Shown here piece by piece: positions 44,177 to 52,103 of a stretch of DNA of 64,000 nucleotides. The DNA comes from a virus. Where the stretch lies: positions 23,112 to 87,111 of the IMG/VR virus record IMGVR_UViG_3300005613_000027; one strand, written 5' to 3'. Below the pieces are notes generated by a model. The model worked only from the letters and a program-made list of their open reading frames with translations, ran no database searches and was not told where the DNA came from. A program made the position numbers and the translations under genes. Each line of letters opens with the position of its first letter. Position 1 is the first letter of the stretch.

Positions 44177-44332
44177 TCACGCGAGGACTGATTTACTACC
44201 AGATTCTAACCCATCTACTTCATATACCCCTGAGCCTGATATTACCGTATCTGATTCTATACTCCAATCACTTTCTTTTAAGATCATAATTCTTGCTGTT
44301 TCTGATTTTGTTCCTGAAATTTTATAAGGCAT
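44177..44332 (-). CDS. module-only MPYKISG protein, possibly truncated
   Basis: A 51-aa ORF (MPYKISGTKSETARIMIL … GLESGSKSVLA) identical in layout to the first two thirds of the shared module, then TGA. No repeat domain follows. Either the gene was cut short, or the TGA marks a decayed copy; AGGAGG and the TAATG overlap with the upstream 55-aa ORF are intact. Confidence 0.6.
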   Translation of the reverse strand: MPYKISGTKSETARIMILKESDWSIESDTVISGSGVYEVDGLESGSKSVLA

Positions 44333-44499
44333 TATATTTTCCTCCTACCGAAATTTTCTGCTGATTCTTTCAAACTATCTGATATACCTTGAAAAGCATC
44401 TTTTACTGCTTCGTTATATTTCATTTGTGACTCAAACATTTTAGTCATCATGTCTAAATAACTCATATCTTTATCTTCATCAGGTAATGTCGGTGCCAT
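44332..44499 (-). CDS. 55-aa helical protein coupled to a module gene
   Basis: ATG at 44499 (AAAGGAGAAGACG upstream) opens MAPTLPDEDKDMSYLDMMTK … SAENFGRRKI and stops in TAATG, overlapping the downstream module gene. Like the 59-aa ORF at 37158-37337 it is a short charged helical protein placed directly before a module gene, perhaps a dedicated partner. Confidence 0.6.
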   Translation of the reverse strand: MAPTLPDEDKDMSYLDMMTKMFESQMKYNEAVKDAFQGISDSLKESAENFGRRKI

Positions 44500-44602
44500 C
44501 GTCTTCTCCTTTTAGACCACACTCTATACATTTACTAGTACCATCCTGTATGTTATGTACCATAGCCACCTTACCACATTCACAGAAATAACCATCTAGT
44601 GG

Positions 44603-44923
44603 TTAGTTGTTTTTCATATCCCTTATCAAACCCTCAAAAGCATAACTCGGAACTTTATCCCCGGCGGCTAAATGTTCGTTTAAATGGTCTATAGCTTCTT
44701 GATATGTTTTGAAACTCATGTTTCCTGGCATCATACAACTATCACAACCTTCTCCTTTACAATCTTCACATCCAGAAACAGTTCCGAATAAAAAATGATC
44801 TTCTTCGCCTTCTGTGAAAATACTTTTAACCTTTTTTGACAGCGAACAAGCACAACATGTTATTCCGCCTGCTACATCTGCATACATATACACATCTCCG
44901 CTTATAAATCTACAATAACTCAT
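44603..44923 (-). CDS. Cys-rich zinc-binding protein with in-frame downstream zinc ribbon
   Basis: A 106-aa protein with many Cys: ITCCACSLSKK, GCEDCKGEGCDSC. After its TAA the same frame stays open for 40 codons to 44480 and encodes PLDGYFCECGKVAMV and SKCIECGLKG, a complete zinc-ribbon. No start codon with a ribosome-binding site serves that part, so the longer protein may have been split by a nonsense mutation, or the stop is read through. Confidence 0.65.
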   Translation of the reverse strand: MSYCRFISGDVYMYADVAGGITCCACSLSKKVKSIFTEGEEDHFLFGTVSGCEDCKGEGCDSCMMPGNMSFKTYQEAIDHLNEHLAAGDKVPSYAFEGLIRDMKNN

Positions 44924-44926
44924 TGT

Positions 44927-45121
44927 TTACTCCAAACCCTCTAATTCCCCTACTTCCACAAATTTATTTTCCAGATTTTCTCCTGTAATGGTAAAACCTT
45001 CTTTAGGTCTATAAATTTTTCCGTAATCATCTATAAAGTAGGTATAAATTTCTCCTGTTGCAATACGCTCATCATCTTCTTTAGCTATAAACTCTTTTAC
45101 TATTAACTTTTCAACTGACAT
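44927..45121 (-). CDS. small hypothetical protein
   Basis: A 64-aa acidic protein from the ATG at 45121 (AAAGGAG upstream; the frame to 45181 has no site). It contains ATGEIYTYFIDDYGKIYRP, a likely beta-hairpin. Its stop lies 3 nt before the Cys-rich gene. No family is recognised. Confidence 0.55.
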   Translation of the reverse strand: MSVEKLIVKEFIAKEDDERIATGEIYTYFIDDYGKIYRPKEGFTITGENLENKFVEVGELEGLE

Positions 45122-45143
45122 AATCCTTCTCCTTTTACTATAT

Positions 45144-45737
45144 TTAACCGAAGTATCTTTCTGCAATTTTACAAGCATCAATCTCGTTCTTTACCCAAGT
45201 GTGAACTGCATTTCTCACAAATGGATGTCTACAATAAGTATCTCTGGAATGATCTCCATCAAATATACCTATAACTGCTTTCTCGCTAGCATCAGCATAC
45301 CACGCTAATTCAAACATTGTACCAATTAATGGGTCAGGGTAATCATACCAGTTTAAATTAGCAAAACAAATAGTGCTTCTGGCCACAAACTGTCTGTCCT
45401 TTGGTACAATTAAATCTAACCCAGAAACTTCATAAACATCTTCTACTCTACTCATTTCATCTTTCAAAACTTCTTTATTAAAGTCATTGTGACAAGGGTC
45501 AAAAATTTCAAATTTAGGTTCTTTTGGTGCTGTCAACACCATCATAGGCATGTCCATTTTTTTGTCTTCGCCAAATATATCATATGGTGGCATGATGCTT
45601 TGTGTTTCTACTGCTACATCGTGGTCATAATTATTTTCACGTTCGGCAAAATAATTTCTTACCCTTTCTCTCCAATCATAGGTCTCCGGTTTTAGCGGTG
45701 ATATCTGTCCTATTAAATATATGGTTTGTTTATTCAT
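45144..45737 (-). CDS. nucleoside 2-deoxyribosyltransferase-like protein
   Basis: A 197-aa protein that starts TIYLIGQISP, has ARSTICFANLNWYDYPDPLIGT and the catalytic-Glu-type motif GTMFELAWYADASEKAVIGI, as in the NDT/DUF4406-related fold. Such enzymes exchange bases on deoxyribose. It could remodel host nucleotides; the substrate is not evident. Confidence 0.7.
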   Translation of the reverse strand: MNKQTIYLIGQISPLKPETYDWRERVRNYFAERENNYDHDVAVETQSIMPPYDIFGEDKKMDMPMMVLTAPKEPKFEIFDPCHNDFNKEVLKDEMSRVEDVYEVSGLDLIVPKDRQFVARSTICFANLNWYDYPDPLIGTMFELAWYADASEKAVIGIFDGDHSRDTYCRHPFVRNAVHTWVKNEIDACKIAERYFG

Positions 45738-46224
45738 TGTTTTTCTCCTTTATTATTTCTATAATTTCTTCAAGTGATATAGGATAATAATCATTATTAT
45801 CTACTCCTACATCCCATTGCCTTTCAAACGGTTTAATAGTACCGTGGCAATGACCATGAAGCATAATACTGCCATGAGCATTCCTAGGCCAAGATCTCAT
45901 TGGGTAATGGCACACTACTACATAATTGTTTTCTATCTTTTTCTGCCACATTACCCTAGTATTTTTAGGCATCCATCTGTCATGACAACCTTTTAGATAA
46001 ATGTGATTACCATTTAATTGTTTAAATATACTATTAGCTTCCTTATGTGTTTTTACCCAAGCAAAATCACCAGCATGAATAGTAATATCATTTTTTCCTA
46101 CTACTTCATTATGCCTTCTGATTAGTTCCTCATTCATTTCTTGAGTTGAACTAAATGGTCTATCACAATATCTTATTATATTACTATGGTTATAATGTTG
46201 ATCGGCTGTAAAAAAATAACTCAT
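45730..46224 (-). CDS. metallophosphoesterase
   Basis: A 164-aa protein with the calcineurin-like set FTADQHYNHSNII (D.H), HAGDFAWV (GD), LKGCHDRW (the usual GNHD, here GCHD), CHYPMRSW and LHGHCHG. It hydrolyses phosphomono- or diesters. The Asn-to-Cys change in the GNHD motif is unusual because that Asn bridges the metals. The start at 46224 is chosen for GGAG spacing; 46239 is possible. Confidence 0.88.
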   Translation of the reverse strand: MSYFFTADQHYNHSNIIRYCDRPFSSTQEMNEELIRRHNEVVGKNDITIHAGDFAWVKTHKEANSIFKQLNGNHIYLKGCHDRWMPKNTRVMWQKKIENNYVVVCHYPMRSWPRNAHGSIMLHGHCHGTIKPFERQWDVGVDNNDYYPISLEEIIEIIKEKNNE

Positions 46225-46496
46225 TTTATTTTTCTCCAAAAATTGTCTCCAAAAATTGATGGAAGTACTGGGATAGTTGGTAATTTTTCCTTTTCCATTA
46301 ATTTTAATGCTTTAATAGTAAGTTTACGATATCCATCATCTCGTTTATGATTAATAGTAGTTTTGGTTAATCTTTTCTGGGTTCCTGGTTTAATTAATTC
46401 ATATACATATTCACCAGTTTTTGTTTTTTTAGCAGTATTATGAATATATATAACATCTATTGGTCTGTGATTAATGTACGCTTTTATTACTAACAT
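46221..46496 (-). CDS. hypothetical protein
   Basis: A 91-aa basic protein from the ATG at 46496 (GGAGG upstream), alpha/beta in character (MLVIKAYINHRPIDVIYIH…) with many Lys/Arg/Thr. The region between it and 46618 (about 120 nt) contains only frame fragments (for example LAYARFGAWRNHV), perhaps a decayed gene. No family is recognised. Confidence 0.5.
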   Translation of the reverse strand: MLVIKAYINHRPIDVIYIHNTAKKTKTGEYVYELIKPGTQKRLTKTTINHKRDDGYRKLTIKALKLMEKEKLPTIPVLPSIFGDNFWRKIK

Positions 46497-46617
46497 GATT
46501 CCTCCATGCTCCAAATCTTGCATAAGCAAGTGCGTTTGGGCTATTCTTAGTAGGTGCTGTGCTTAATAGATAACATTACCATAAGCTGTTTTAAAATCAA
46601 CTTCCATCATTTCTTGT

Positions 46618-46896
46618 TCAGTCTTCGTGTCTTAATCTCTCCATATATTCCTCAGAACAAAAAGGACAATTATTACCACAAGTTCCTCGTTCATGATTTA
46701 ACACTGCACTTTCTTCTTCGTTGAATTCTGTAGCCATATTTAATCGTTTTAATTCATCAAGCACTTTTTCCCAATCTTCTTTTGTTAATAACACATGTCC
46801 AGGCACTGCTTTATGATCTACATTAATCCAAATTTGTCTTCTCGCGGGTGGAGCCGTCGGCGGATTTGGTTTTGGGTTTGATTCTTTTTTATTCAT
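46618..46896 (-). CDS. small Cys-containing hypothetical protein
   Basis: A 92-aa protein from the ATG at 46896 with a Pro-rich start (SNPKPNPPTAPPARR), a helical middle (TKEDWEKVLDELKRLN) and CGNNCPFCSEEY, a possible zinc site. It overlaps the upstream gene by 8 nt. Function unknown. Confidence 0.55.
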   Translation of the reverse strand: MNKKESNPKPNPPTAPPARRQIWINVDHKAVPGHVLLTKEDWEKVLDELKRLNMATEFNEEESAVLNHERGTCGNNCPFCSEEYMERLRHED

Positions 46897-47239
46897 TTCT
46901 ATTGTCCTCTGTTTGCAGTAGTTCTCCAAATAACGACATCCTGACACTTTGAAAAGCATCAATATAACATGACGCTATTACTGATTCCATTTCTTCTGAA
47001 CTAGTCGGAGACATTGATTTATCATCACGCGTCTTTCTCCACTTTCTAATAGCATTATCCAAATATTCTTTAATATCTTTTTCTGTTAATGGTACAATAT
47101 TTTCTGTTTTTTCATCGGATATGACATCCTCGTCTAGCCAACTTTCTAATGCGCATCTTATAAGCAATCCTTGATTTCTGTTACAGTATATTTTTATAGG
47201 CGCTCCAGCAAGCATTCCTTTTATGTAGTTTTTAGCCAT
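46889..47239 (-). CDS. hypothetical protein
   Basis: A 116-aa protein from the ATG at 47239 (AAGGAG upstream; a longer frame to 47308 runs through an upstream remnant). Mostly helical with acidic patches; IYCNRNQGLLIRCALESWLDE near the N-terminus. No family is recognised. Confidence 0.55.
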   Translation of the reverse strand: MAKNYIKGMLAGAPIKIYCNRNQGLLIRCALESWLDEDVISDEKTENIVPLTEKDIKEYLDNAIRKWRKTRDDKSMSPTSSEEMESVIASCYIDAFQSVRMSLFGELLQTEDNRNE

Positions 47240-47240
47240 T

Positions 47241-47411
47241 TTAGTTCTCCTTCTTTTTGGAGTAATGTGTACAAGACGTAACATTAGGAGTTTTATAATC
47301 TTTACCATATTTATCTTGGTAATGACCTACTTTAAGTTTATCAAACACACCTACTCTAACTAAACATGCTTTTTTGGTGATGTTTTGTCCACCATTAAAA
47401 TTTATATTTAA
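47241..47411 (-). pseudogene. 3' remnant of a gene cut by the IscB element
   Basis: A 56-codon frame without start codon reads LNINFNGGQNITKKACLVRV … YKTPNVTSCTHYSKKKEN and stops 2 nt before the next gene's ATG. It runs out of the truncated tnpA in a different frame. The codon use and composition are gene-like, so it is probably the end of a protein whose start was lost when the IscB element arrived. Confidence 0.5.
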
Positions 47412-47601
47412 TCAATATATGAACATGATTAATATCTACTTCCATTTCTATTATTTTAAAATCAGATATATTTTCTATTCTGTAAAATTCACTTTTGATA
47501 AAATTTCCAAAATTCACTAACAATGACTTTCTATATTTGCAAACAAATATTAAATGGCAAATTAACAAATGTTTTGAATGATTTTCTGATACATAATCCA
47601 C
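47395..47601 (-). pseudogene. truncated TnpA (Y1 transposase) of the IscB element
   Basis: A 67-aa ORF with the N-terminal half of an IS200/IS605 Y1 transposase: SKHLLICHLIFVCKYRKSLL and the HUH motif in NHVHILIKY. It ends just after HUH, lacking the catalytic Tyr helix, so it cannot transpose. Its start overlaps the end of iscB by 40 nt, a common arrangement in these elements. Confidence 0.8.
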
Positions 47602-48845
47602 GATTTTCTTGCTCCAATCCTTTGTAAATTATTTAATTTAGGTGTTTTCATTCCTCTTGGCATATTTGAAAAATCTACTTTATTACCAAATATATCCATT
47701 AAAATACAATAACCTGAACTCATACGCCCTTTGATAAAATATTCTTTACCTAAATATTTAACTTTATCAAATTTTCTAAATCCTTGAATTTTACCTGTTG
47801 GTATTTTTTGTTCTGAACGAATGCCTTTAGTTTTTTGGTAATCACGATACGAAACACATTTCTTATACAAAATTTGACTTGTTTTAAAATCAATATTTAT
47901 CTGTCCTGTATTTATAATATTATTTAAACAAGCTATAGCCACAGCGTCATTATAATGTTCTTTAGTTAGTTCTAAATACCGTCTATGAACTTTAGTTATA
48001 TATCCAAAGGTTTCTTCTGCTTCAACTTTTTTTAGTAATTGTATTCTTATACTGTTCATTTGTGTTGCATGTTTTAATTGATTTTTGGTTTTTCCTTTTT
48101 TCTTTAATTTAATTTTACCTTTATGTAATTTGTCATGACAAGATTTACATAGAGTTATAAGATTGCTTTCTTCGTTTGATCCATTATTACTCCTAAAAAT
48201 AATATGATGAACCTCTAATTTACTGTCTTTGCTTTTACCTTTACAATATTGACAAGTGTAATTATCTCTATTTAAAACCATTGCTTTAGCATTTTCAAAT
48301 CCATAATTTAATCCTTTTTGGTACATCCACTTATTTTTTAATACAGCTGGATTTTTTAAGGCGTGAGTATCAAAATTACCTGTTTCAATTATAACTTTGG
48401 TAATTGGAAGTATAGATTTAACAAAATTAATTTCTTTTAAATGATTATTAATTTTACTTGTCATAGTAGGTGAAAATCTACCATTTTTAATACTATTTTT
48501 CCTATTTAGCCACCTTGCTTTACGGTATCTAGTTTTTCTATTCCTTCTACTTCTACGATATTTTGACCTACGATTCATTTTGTCTGAAATATCATTTCTT
48601 ATTTCAACTTCTGATAAATACACAACTTCATTGTTTTCATTTACAACTGCACTACCTATTTTGCTACTTCCAGTATCTACACCAAGCATTAAATCTTGAG
48701 TATAATTAGTAGTTTGATAAGTTAATTTAATTGTAAACGGTGTTTTTCTTTTAACTTTAGCCTTACCTGATTTTAGTAATAATCTTGCTATTACATTAGT
48801 ACATGGCATTAAAGGTGTTCCGTCATAATTAATTACATAAACCAT
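47562..48845 (-). CDS. iscB: IscB, RNA-guided HNH/RuvC nuclease
   Basis: A 427-aa protein with all IscB parts: PLMP domain (GTPLMPCTNVIARLL), RuvC-I Asp57 in GVDTGSSKIG, Arg-rich bridge helix (RRSKYRRSRRNRKTRYRK), RuvC-II Glu154 in VIIETGNFDTH, HNH domain with CQYC, EVHHIIF and LCKSCH, RuvC-III HYNDAVAIA (His297, Asp300) and a C-terminal TAM-interacting domain. All catalytic residues are present. It would cut DNA chosen by the omega-RNA encoded just upstream. IscB is the ancestor-type relative of Cas9. Confidence 0.95.
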   Translation of the reverse strand: MVYVINYDGTPLMPCTNVIARLLLKSGKAKVKRKTPFTIKLTYQTTNYTQDLMLGVDTGSSKIGSAVVNENNEVVYLSEVEIRNDISDKMNRRSKYRRSRRNRKTRYRKARWLNRKNSIKNGRFSPTMTSKINNHLKEINFVKSILPITKVIIETGNFDTHALKNPAVLKNKWMYQKGLNYGFENAKAMVLNRDNYTCQYCKGKSKDSKLEVHHIIFRSNNGSNEESNLITLCKSCHDKLHKGKIKLKKKGKTKNQLKHATQMNSIRIQLLKKVEAEETFGYITKVHRRYLELTKEHYNDAVAIACLNNIINTGQINIDFKTSQILYKKCVSYRDYQKTKGIRSEQKIPTGKIQGFRKFDKVKYLGKEYFIKGRMSSGYCILMDIFGNKVDFSNMPRGMKTPKLNNLQRIGARKSWIMYQKIIQNIC

Positions 48846-49131
48846 AATAAACAGTCCTTTCTGTTATAAACTCTACTTAAAAGTAGGTATTGGCTATTAT
48901 ATTGCTATTACCACAACATCTTTCGCACTTGATTTCGATAATGATGAAATAACTTACATGTATATATCACAAGGCTGTTCTTATTCTAACCTAACTTAAA
49001 TATATACGATAGTGCCTTATTCTAATCCAGCAAACAAGGGTATCATCACTAAATCATCGTAGTATTAATTTCTTAATACTTAATCAGGGTGAACTATTTA
49101 ATAGAAGCCACTAAGTCTTTAGCTTAGTGGT
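48846..49131 (-). ncRNA. omega-RNA region and left end of the IscB element
   Basis: The 286 nt upstream of iscB hold no gene but several hairpins, as expected of omega-RNA, which lies 5' of iscB with its guide at the element's left edge. The outermost hairpin CCACTAAG-TCTTTAG-CTTAGTGG (49108-49131) marks the left end; its loop matches that of the first TnpB element. The guide would come from sequence just outside it, about 49132-49150. Confidence 0.7.
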
Positions 49132-49606
49132 AATTCACTTTGCATTTAAATAATGCAGCGCAACTGCATTGGTTATCTATTAATGCTGGAATTAGTTTTA
49201 TGGCTATATCTGCCATTTTTACTTTTTGTTCTATCAGAAATTCTTTATCCCTATCTTTGTTGACAAATTCTATGAAATGTTTGTGAACTTTAAATTGTGA
49301 GATTAATCTCTCAACATCCACTTTTTCCGTTTTCTTTGGCAGTTCTTTTCCTTTGAGGACTTCTTGGATGAATTTATCTACTATTTCGCCTATTTCTTTG
49401 CGAAACTCGGCTGTTTCTTGATAAGTGAGGTGTTCAGTCTCTGCTAGTCTAGTTATATAAGGATCAAGGTGTGTGGTTATTTTGCTAATAAAATCTTCTA
49501 TTAACCACTCATTATCTTCTTTTCTTACATGCTGCAGATCCGACTTAGCCCAGTTCATGACCATTCCTTTTAATGTGTTCAGTTCTTTTCTTACATTCTC
49601 TTTCAT
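49124..49606 (-). CDS. helical hypothetical protein, C-terminus altered by the IscB element
   Basis: A 160-aa alpha-helical charged protein (MKENVRKELNTLKGMVMNWA…) ending CSCAALFKCKVNYH. The last codons are encoded by the element's left-end hairpin, so the natural end is probably lost. AAAGGAG precedes the ATG and the start overlaps the upstream stop by 4 nt. Confidence 0.6.
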   Translation of the reverse strand: MKENVRKELNTLKGMVMNWAKSDLQHVRKEDNEWLIEDFISKITTHLDPYITRLAETEHLTYQETAEFRKEIGEIVDKFIQEVLKGKELPKKTEKVDVERLISQFKVHKHFIEFVNKDRDKEFLIEQKVKMADIAIKLIPALIDNQCSCAALFKCKVNYH

Positions 49607-49821
49607 TTCTTTTCTCCTTTGGTTTTTTTGATTCTACCAAATGCATATTTATAGCCAGACAGCATGCCTAATACAGCTCCAATAGCAAAGATAACTATTA
49701 CTATAGGTTCTACTTTATACAATAGTATTAGTACTACTATAAATGCTAATCCTAGTATATGATGCGCCCAGGTTTTTTCAGTGCGCTTTATTTCTTTTTC
49801 TATAAATTTGTCTCTATTCAT
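49603..49821 (-). CDS. small two-helix membrane protein
   Basis: A 72-aa protein with a charged N-terminus and two hydrophobic stretches (AHHILGLAFIVVLILLY, IVIVIFAIGAVLGMLSG), then a basic tail. Overlaps its neighbours by 4-8 nt. A holin-like or anchor role is possible. Confidence 0.6.
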   Translation of the reverse strand: MNRDKFIEKEIKRTEKTWAHHILGLAFIVVLILLYKVEPIVIVIFAIGAVLGMLSGYKYAFGRIKKTKGEKK

Positions 49822-49984
49822 TTTCCTTTGGTTTTCTTATTCCAAGCCACTTTCTAAATTTACCTTTCCACGATAGTTTTCTGTGAAATCTATAACTACT
49901 ATCTGTACATCTACCTATAATTGGAAATTTATATTTCACAAGGTCTTCTTGCCAATCAAAAGTTTTTCTTACGACATATACCAT
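49814..49984 (-). CDS. small basic hypothetical protein, first gene of the minus operon
   Basis: A 56-aa protein from the ATG at 49984 (AAGGAGG 7 nt upstream), rich in Lys, Arg and Trp (RFHRKLSWKGKFRKWLGIRK). It is the first gene behind the promoter at 50048-50075. Confidence 0.6.
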   Translation of the reverse strand: MVYVVRKTFDWQEDLVKYKFPIIGRCTDSSYRFHRKLSWKGKFRKWLGIRKPKENE

Positions 49985-50047
49985 GGGATGGCCTCCTTGT
50001 GGATATTTTACTGGTATTAGGTGTTCTATTACTAAGATTCTACTACT

Positions 50048-50075
50048 ACTATAAGCACTAATTTCCATTTGTCAA
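50048..50075 (-). promoter_or_regulatory. sigma70-type promoter of the leftward operon
   Basis: On the minus strand TTGACA (50075-50070) and TATAGT (50053-50048) are 16 nt apart, followed by the first leftward gene. The 190-nt divergent region also contains a small hairpin (CACCA-AAATA-TGGTG, about 50140-50155) and no clear rightward promoter boxes. Confidence 0.65.
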
Positions 50076-50261
50076 GTCACAAATGCAACTTTTTTTGATT
50101 TTATTAGAAAACTATCATGGTCGTAATAAAAAATCACCACCAAAATATGGTGAGAGGGTACCAGTATATATAAGATGGTATTTATTTCGCTTTTGAGCTT
50201 TATAGCCCCCACCCCCTTACTTTTGAGGGTTAGGGAATTCACTTTTGAAAGGAGGATTTTT

Positions 50262-50354
50262 ATGGAAGCATATATTTTGGCAATTATCTGGTTCATTTCC
50301 GACAAGGTACATGAACTGTTAAAGAAAATCTTTAAATGGGAGGTAATAGCATGA
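50262..50354 (+). CDS. 30-aa membrane-anchored microprotein, first plus-strand gene
   Basis: GAAAGGAGG precedes an ATG opening a 30-codon frame (MEAYILAIIWFISDKVHELL… ending KWEVIA): a short hydrophobic helix followed by a basic amphipathic helix. The TGA overlaps the next ATG (ATGA), so it is coupled to the downstream Cys-rich gene. Confidence 0.6.
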   Translation: MEAYILAIIWFISDKVHELLKKIFKWEVIA

Positions 50355-50737
50355 AAGCAAAAGATTGTGTTTATTTTGAAGTATGTTTGTATGGAAAATG
50401 TCCATGCAGATTGACAGACGAACCCAAAGACCAAGCTCTTTTTGACGCCGCTCAAATAGTCTTTGATTTATCTCTTAATCTAATCAAATCAGAAGATGTC
50501 GAAAGAACGATTGCGCGAGAAAGTATTACTTATACACTATTGAAAGGTATTATTACTGATGCACAGGCAGTTCAATTGACAAGGGATTTGTATACAAAGT
50601 GTGATGAGTGTGTGCACTCCAATCCTAACCCTATCGGTTGCAAACTTGGATATGAAATGGAACCTTTTTGTTGTACCTTCATTCCTTATCCAAAACAATC
50701 CAAGGTTGAAAATTTCGTATGTGAAGGAAGGAGGTAA
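50351..50737 (+). CDS. Cys-rich hypothetical protein
   Basis: A 128-aa protein with Cys clusters at both ends (VYFEVCLYGKCPCRL; TKCDECVHS and EPFCCTF), probably metal-binding, around a helical core. GGGAGG lies upstream of the ATG at 50351; a frame from 50336 is not needed. Function unknown. Confidence 0.6.
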   Translation: MKAKDCVYFEVCLYGKCPCRLTDEPKDQALFDAAQIVFDLSLNLIKSEDVERTIARESITYTLLKGIITDAQAVQLTRDLYTKCDECVHSNPNPIGCKLGYEMEPFCCTFIPYPKQSKVENFVCEGRR

Positions 50738-50741
50738 TATC

Positions 50742-50960
50742 ATGACAAACTATATCGAAAGAAAAAGGAGGTTTGACGCCAGAAAACGCAACATTCTGGC
50801 CCAGGTAGCAAGTAAACAGATTAGTGTTGATCAAGGGTTTGGCGACCTGATGGCCTGGGCTAATACCAATCATACCTATGGCGCCAACTGTCCGGTATGT
50901 GAGGGACTGTGTTGTAAAACTAAAAATAGAAAATTTAATTACTCTATAGAAGGGAGGTGA
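50742..50960 (+). CDS. small Cys-containing protein
   Basis: A 72-aa basic protein (MTNYIERKRRFDARKRN…) with CPVCEGLCCKTKN near the C-terminus, a possible zinc knuckle. AAGGAGG precedes the ATG. Confidence 0.6.
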   Translation: MTNYIERKRRFDARKRNILAQVASKQISVDQGFGDLMAWANTNHTYGANCPVCEGLCCKTKNRKFNYSIEGR

Positions 50961-50966
50961 TACCTA

Positions 50967-51254
50967 ATGGCTGAAACACTGGCACTGTTGTTTGTGCTCT
51001 TCATGTTCCTACCTCTTATAAGCATTGTGGCAGTACCAGGAATAAAGTTAATTGGTGGATTTTTCCACGTTTCACTTTTGTTTATTTCTGTCTGTGCTAT
51101 AATAGGTATAACAATTCATTTGGTTGAAACCAAGATTACACCAGAAATGCATTACATCAGTGGTTTAAAGAGGACAAGAGATAAGTTAAAACTGGAAAGA
51201 GATCTGTTGTTTCTTAAACATGAAGTAAACAAATTAAAAGGAGGTGATAATTAA
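50967..51254 (+). CDS. membrane protein with cytoplasmic coiled coil
   Basis: A 95-aa protein with two transmembrane segments (ALLFVLFMFLPLISIVAV and FHVSLLFISVCAIIGITI) and a basic helical tail (RDKLKLERDLLFLKHEVNKL). GGGAGGTGATAC precedes the ATG. Confidence 0.65.
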   Translation: MAETLALLFVLFMFLPLISIVAVPGIKLIGGFFHVSLLFISVCAIIGITIHLVETKITPEMHYISGLKRTRDKLKLERDLLFLKHEVNKLKGGDN

Positions 51255-51320
51255 CATTGGTGGTTCTTTTGTTGGATTTTAAACTTGAAACAAACAAATT
51301 TAAGTTAAAAGGAGAAAAAC

Positions 51321-51728
51321 ATGTACACGCACAAATTCACATGGTCTAATGACAATGAACACTTTTATGTAATATCAGGCGCTGTAGAAACGCGGACTTT
51401 CCTGGGTATAGTCTGCAATTCTGAATTTTGCAAAATCGTGGCTGAAGGTCTGATTGGGCCGGACGGCATAATTTGGTGTAAAGAAGACAAATTCACGCAG
51501 CTTCTATCTGATTTGAATATACTGGCTACATGCGCTTGCTATAACGCCAAAAACTCGGCGGAAATGCAGTTGGCACTTAAACAGCTTGCTTGGGAATTTG
51601 CTGAGAAATGCCTGAAACCAGGTATAACAAAATACATTACTGACGACGAGGTTAATATTATTGCAGAAACTGTTTCTCAAGTTAATGATAAACTGTTAAT
51701 GTTGAAAATGCTACTGGAGGTGCTGTAG
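51321..51728 (+). CDS. hypothetical protein
   Basis: A 135-aa alpha/beta protein (MYTHKFTWSNDNEHFYVISG…) with a helical second half. AAAGGAG precedes the ATG. A ribosome-binding sequence also lies at 51238 without a good ORF behind it, in the 66-nt spacer. No family is recognised. Confidence 0.55.
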   Translation: MYTHKFTWSNDNEHFYVISGAVETRTFLGIVCNSEFCKIVAEGLIGPDGIIWCKEDKFTQLLSDLNILATCACYNAKNSAEMQLALKQLAWEFAEKCLKPGITKYITDDEVNIIAETVSQVNDKLLMLKMLLEVL

Positions 51729-51807
51729 GAGCGATCGAACGGCTTCCTAATATCAAAATAGAGAAGCCAAGTCTATAATACTAATTAGTTAAAGGAGGTG
51801 ATAACAC

Positions 51808-51996
51808 ATGGGATTTCAACTTGGAGAATACGGGGGTTATGTATATGATTCGCATTTGGCCGAAGGTGAACCTCTGATAGATCAGGGAGATGGTGTATCG
51901 CACAGCGTCGACACTGAACTTGAAGATATAATAAATGATGTGGATTGCACCTTAGACGGAATCCCTGCAGATTGGGAAGACCCAATCTTTGAATAA
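51808..51996 (+). CDS. small acidic hypothetical protein
   Basis: A 62-aa protein with a net negative charge near -16 (ELEDIINDVDCTLDGIPADW). AAAGGAGGTGATAACAC precedes the ATG. Small acidic phage proteins often mimic DNA or bind host basic proteins; no direct evidence here. Confidence 0.6.
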   Translation: MGFQLGEYGGYVYDSHLAEGEPLIDQGDGVSHSVDTELEDIINDVDCTLDGIPADWEDPIFE

Positions 51997-52004
51997 CCTT
52001 TAAC

Positions 52005-52040
52005 CAGAACCCCCCAATCTAACGATTGGGGGTTTCTGAC
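52005..52040 (+). terminator. intrinsic terminator
   Basis: A stem CCCCCAAT-CTAACG-ATTGGGGG follows the stop at 51996 and is followed by TTTCTG. The stem is strong and the U-tract short. Confidence 0.65.
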
Positions 52041-52103
52041 ATATTATTCTTAATGAATCGTATGTTTGAAATCCCTAATAATTAAATGAAAGGAGGTAAT
52101 ATT

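Larger units (their letters stand above)
47395..49131 (-). mobile_element. IscB/TnpA element of the IS200/IS605 group
   Basis: From the left-end hairpin at 49131 through omega-RNA, iscB and the truncated tnpA. The right end is missing or lies at the tnpA break. Flanking frames at both ends (47241-47411 and the last codons KVNYH of the gene at 49124) appear altered by the insertion. Confidence 0.75.

Noticed and set aside
50072-50455. A 127-codon minus-strand frame across the divergent region
   Set aside because: It lies opposite two plus-strand genes with strong ribosome-binding sites and has none itself; low-complexity composition.
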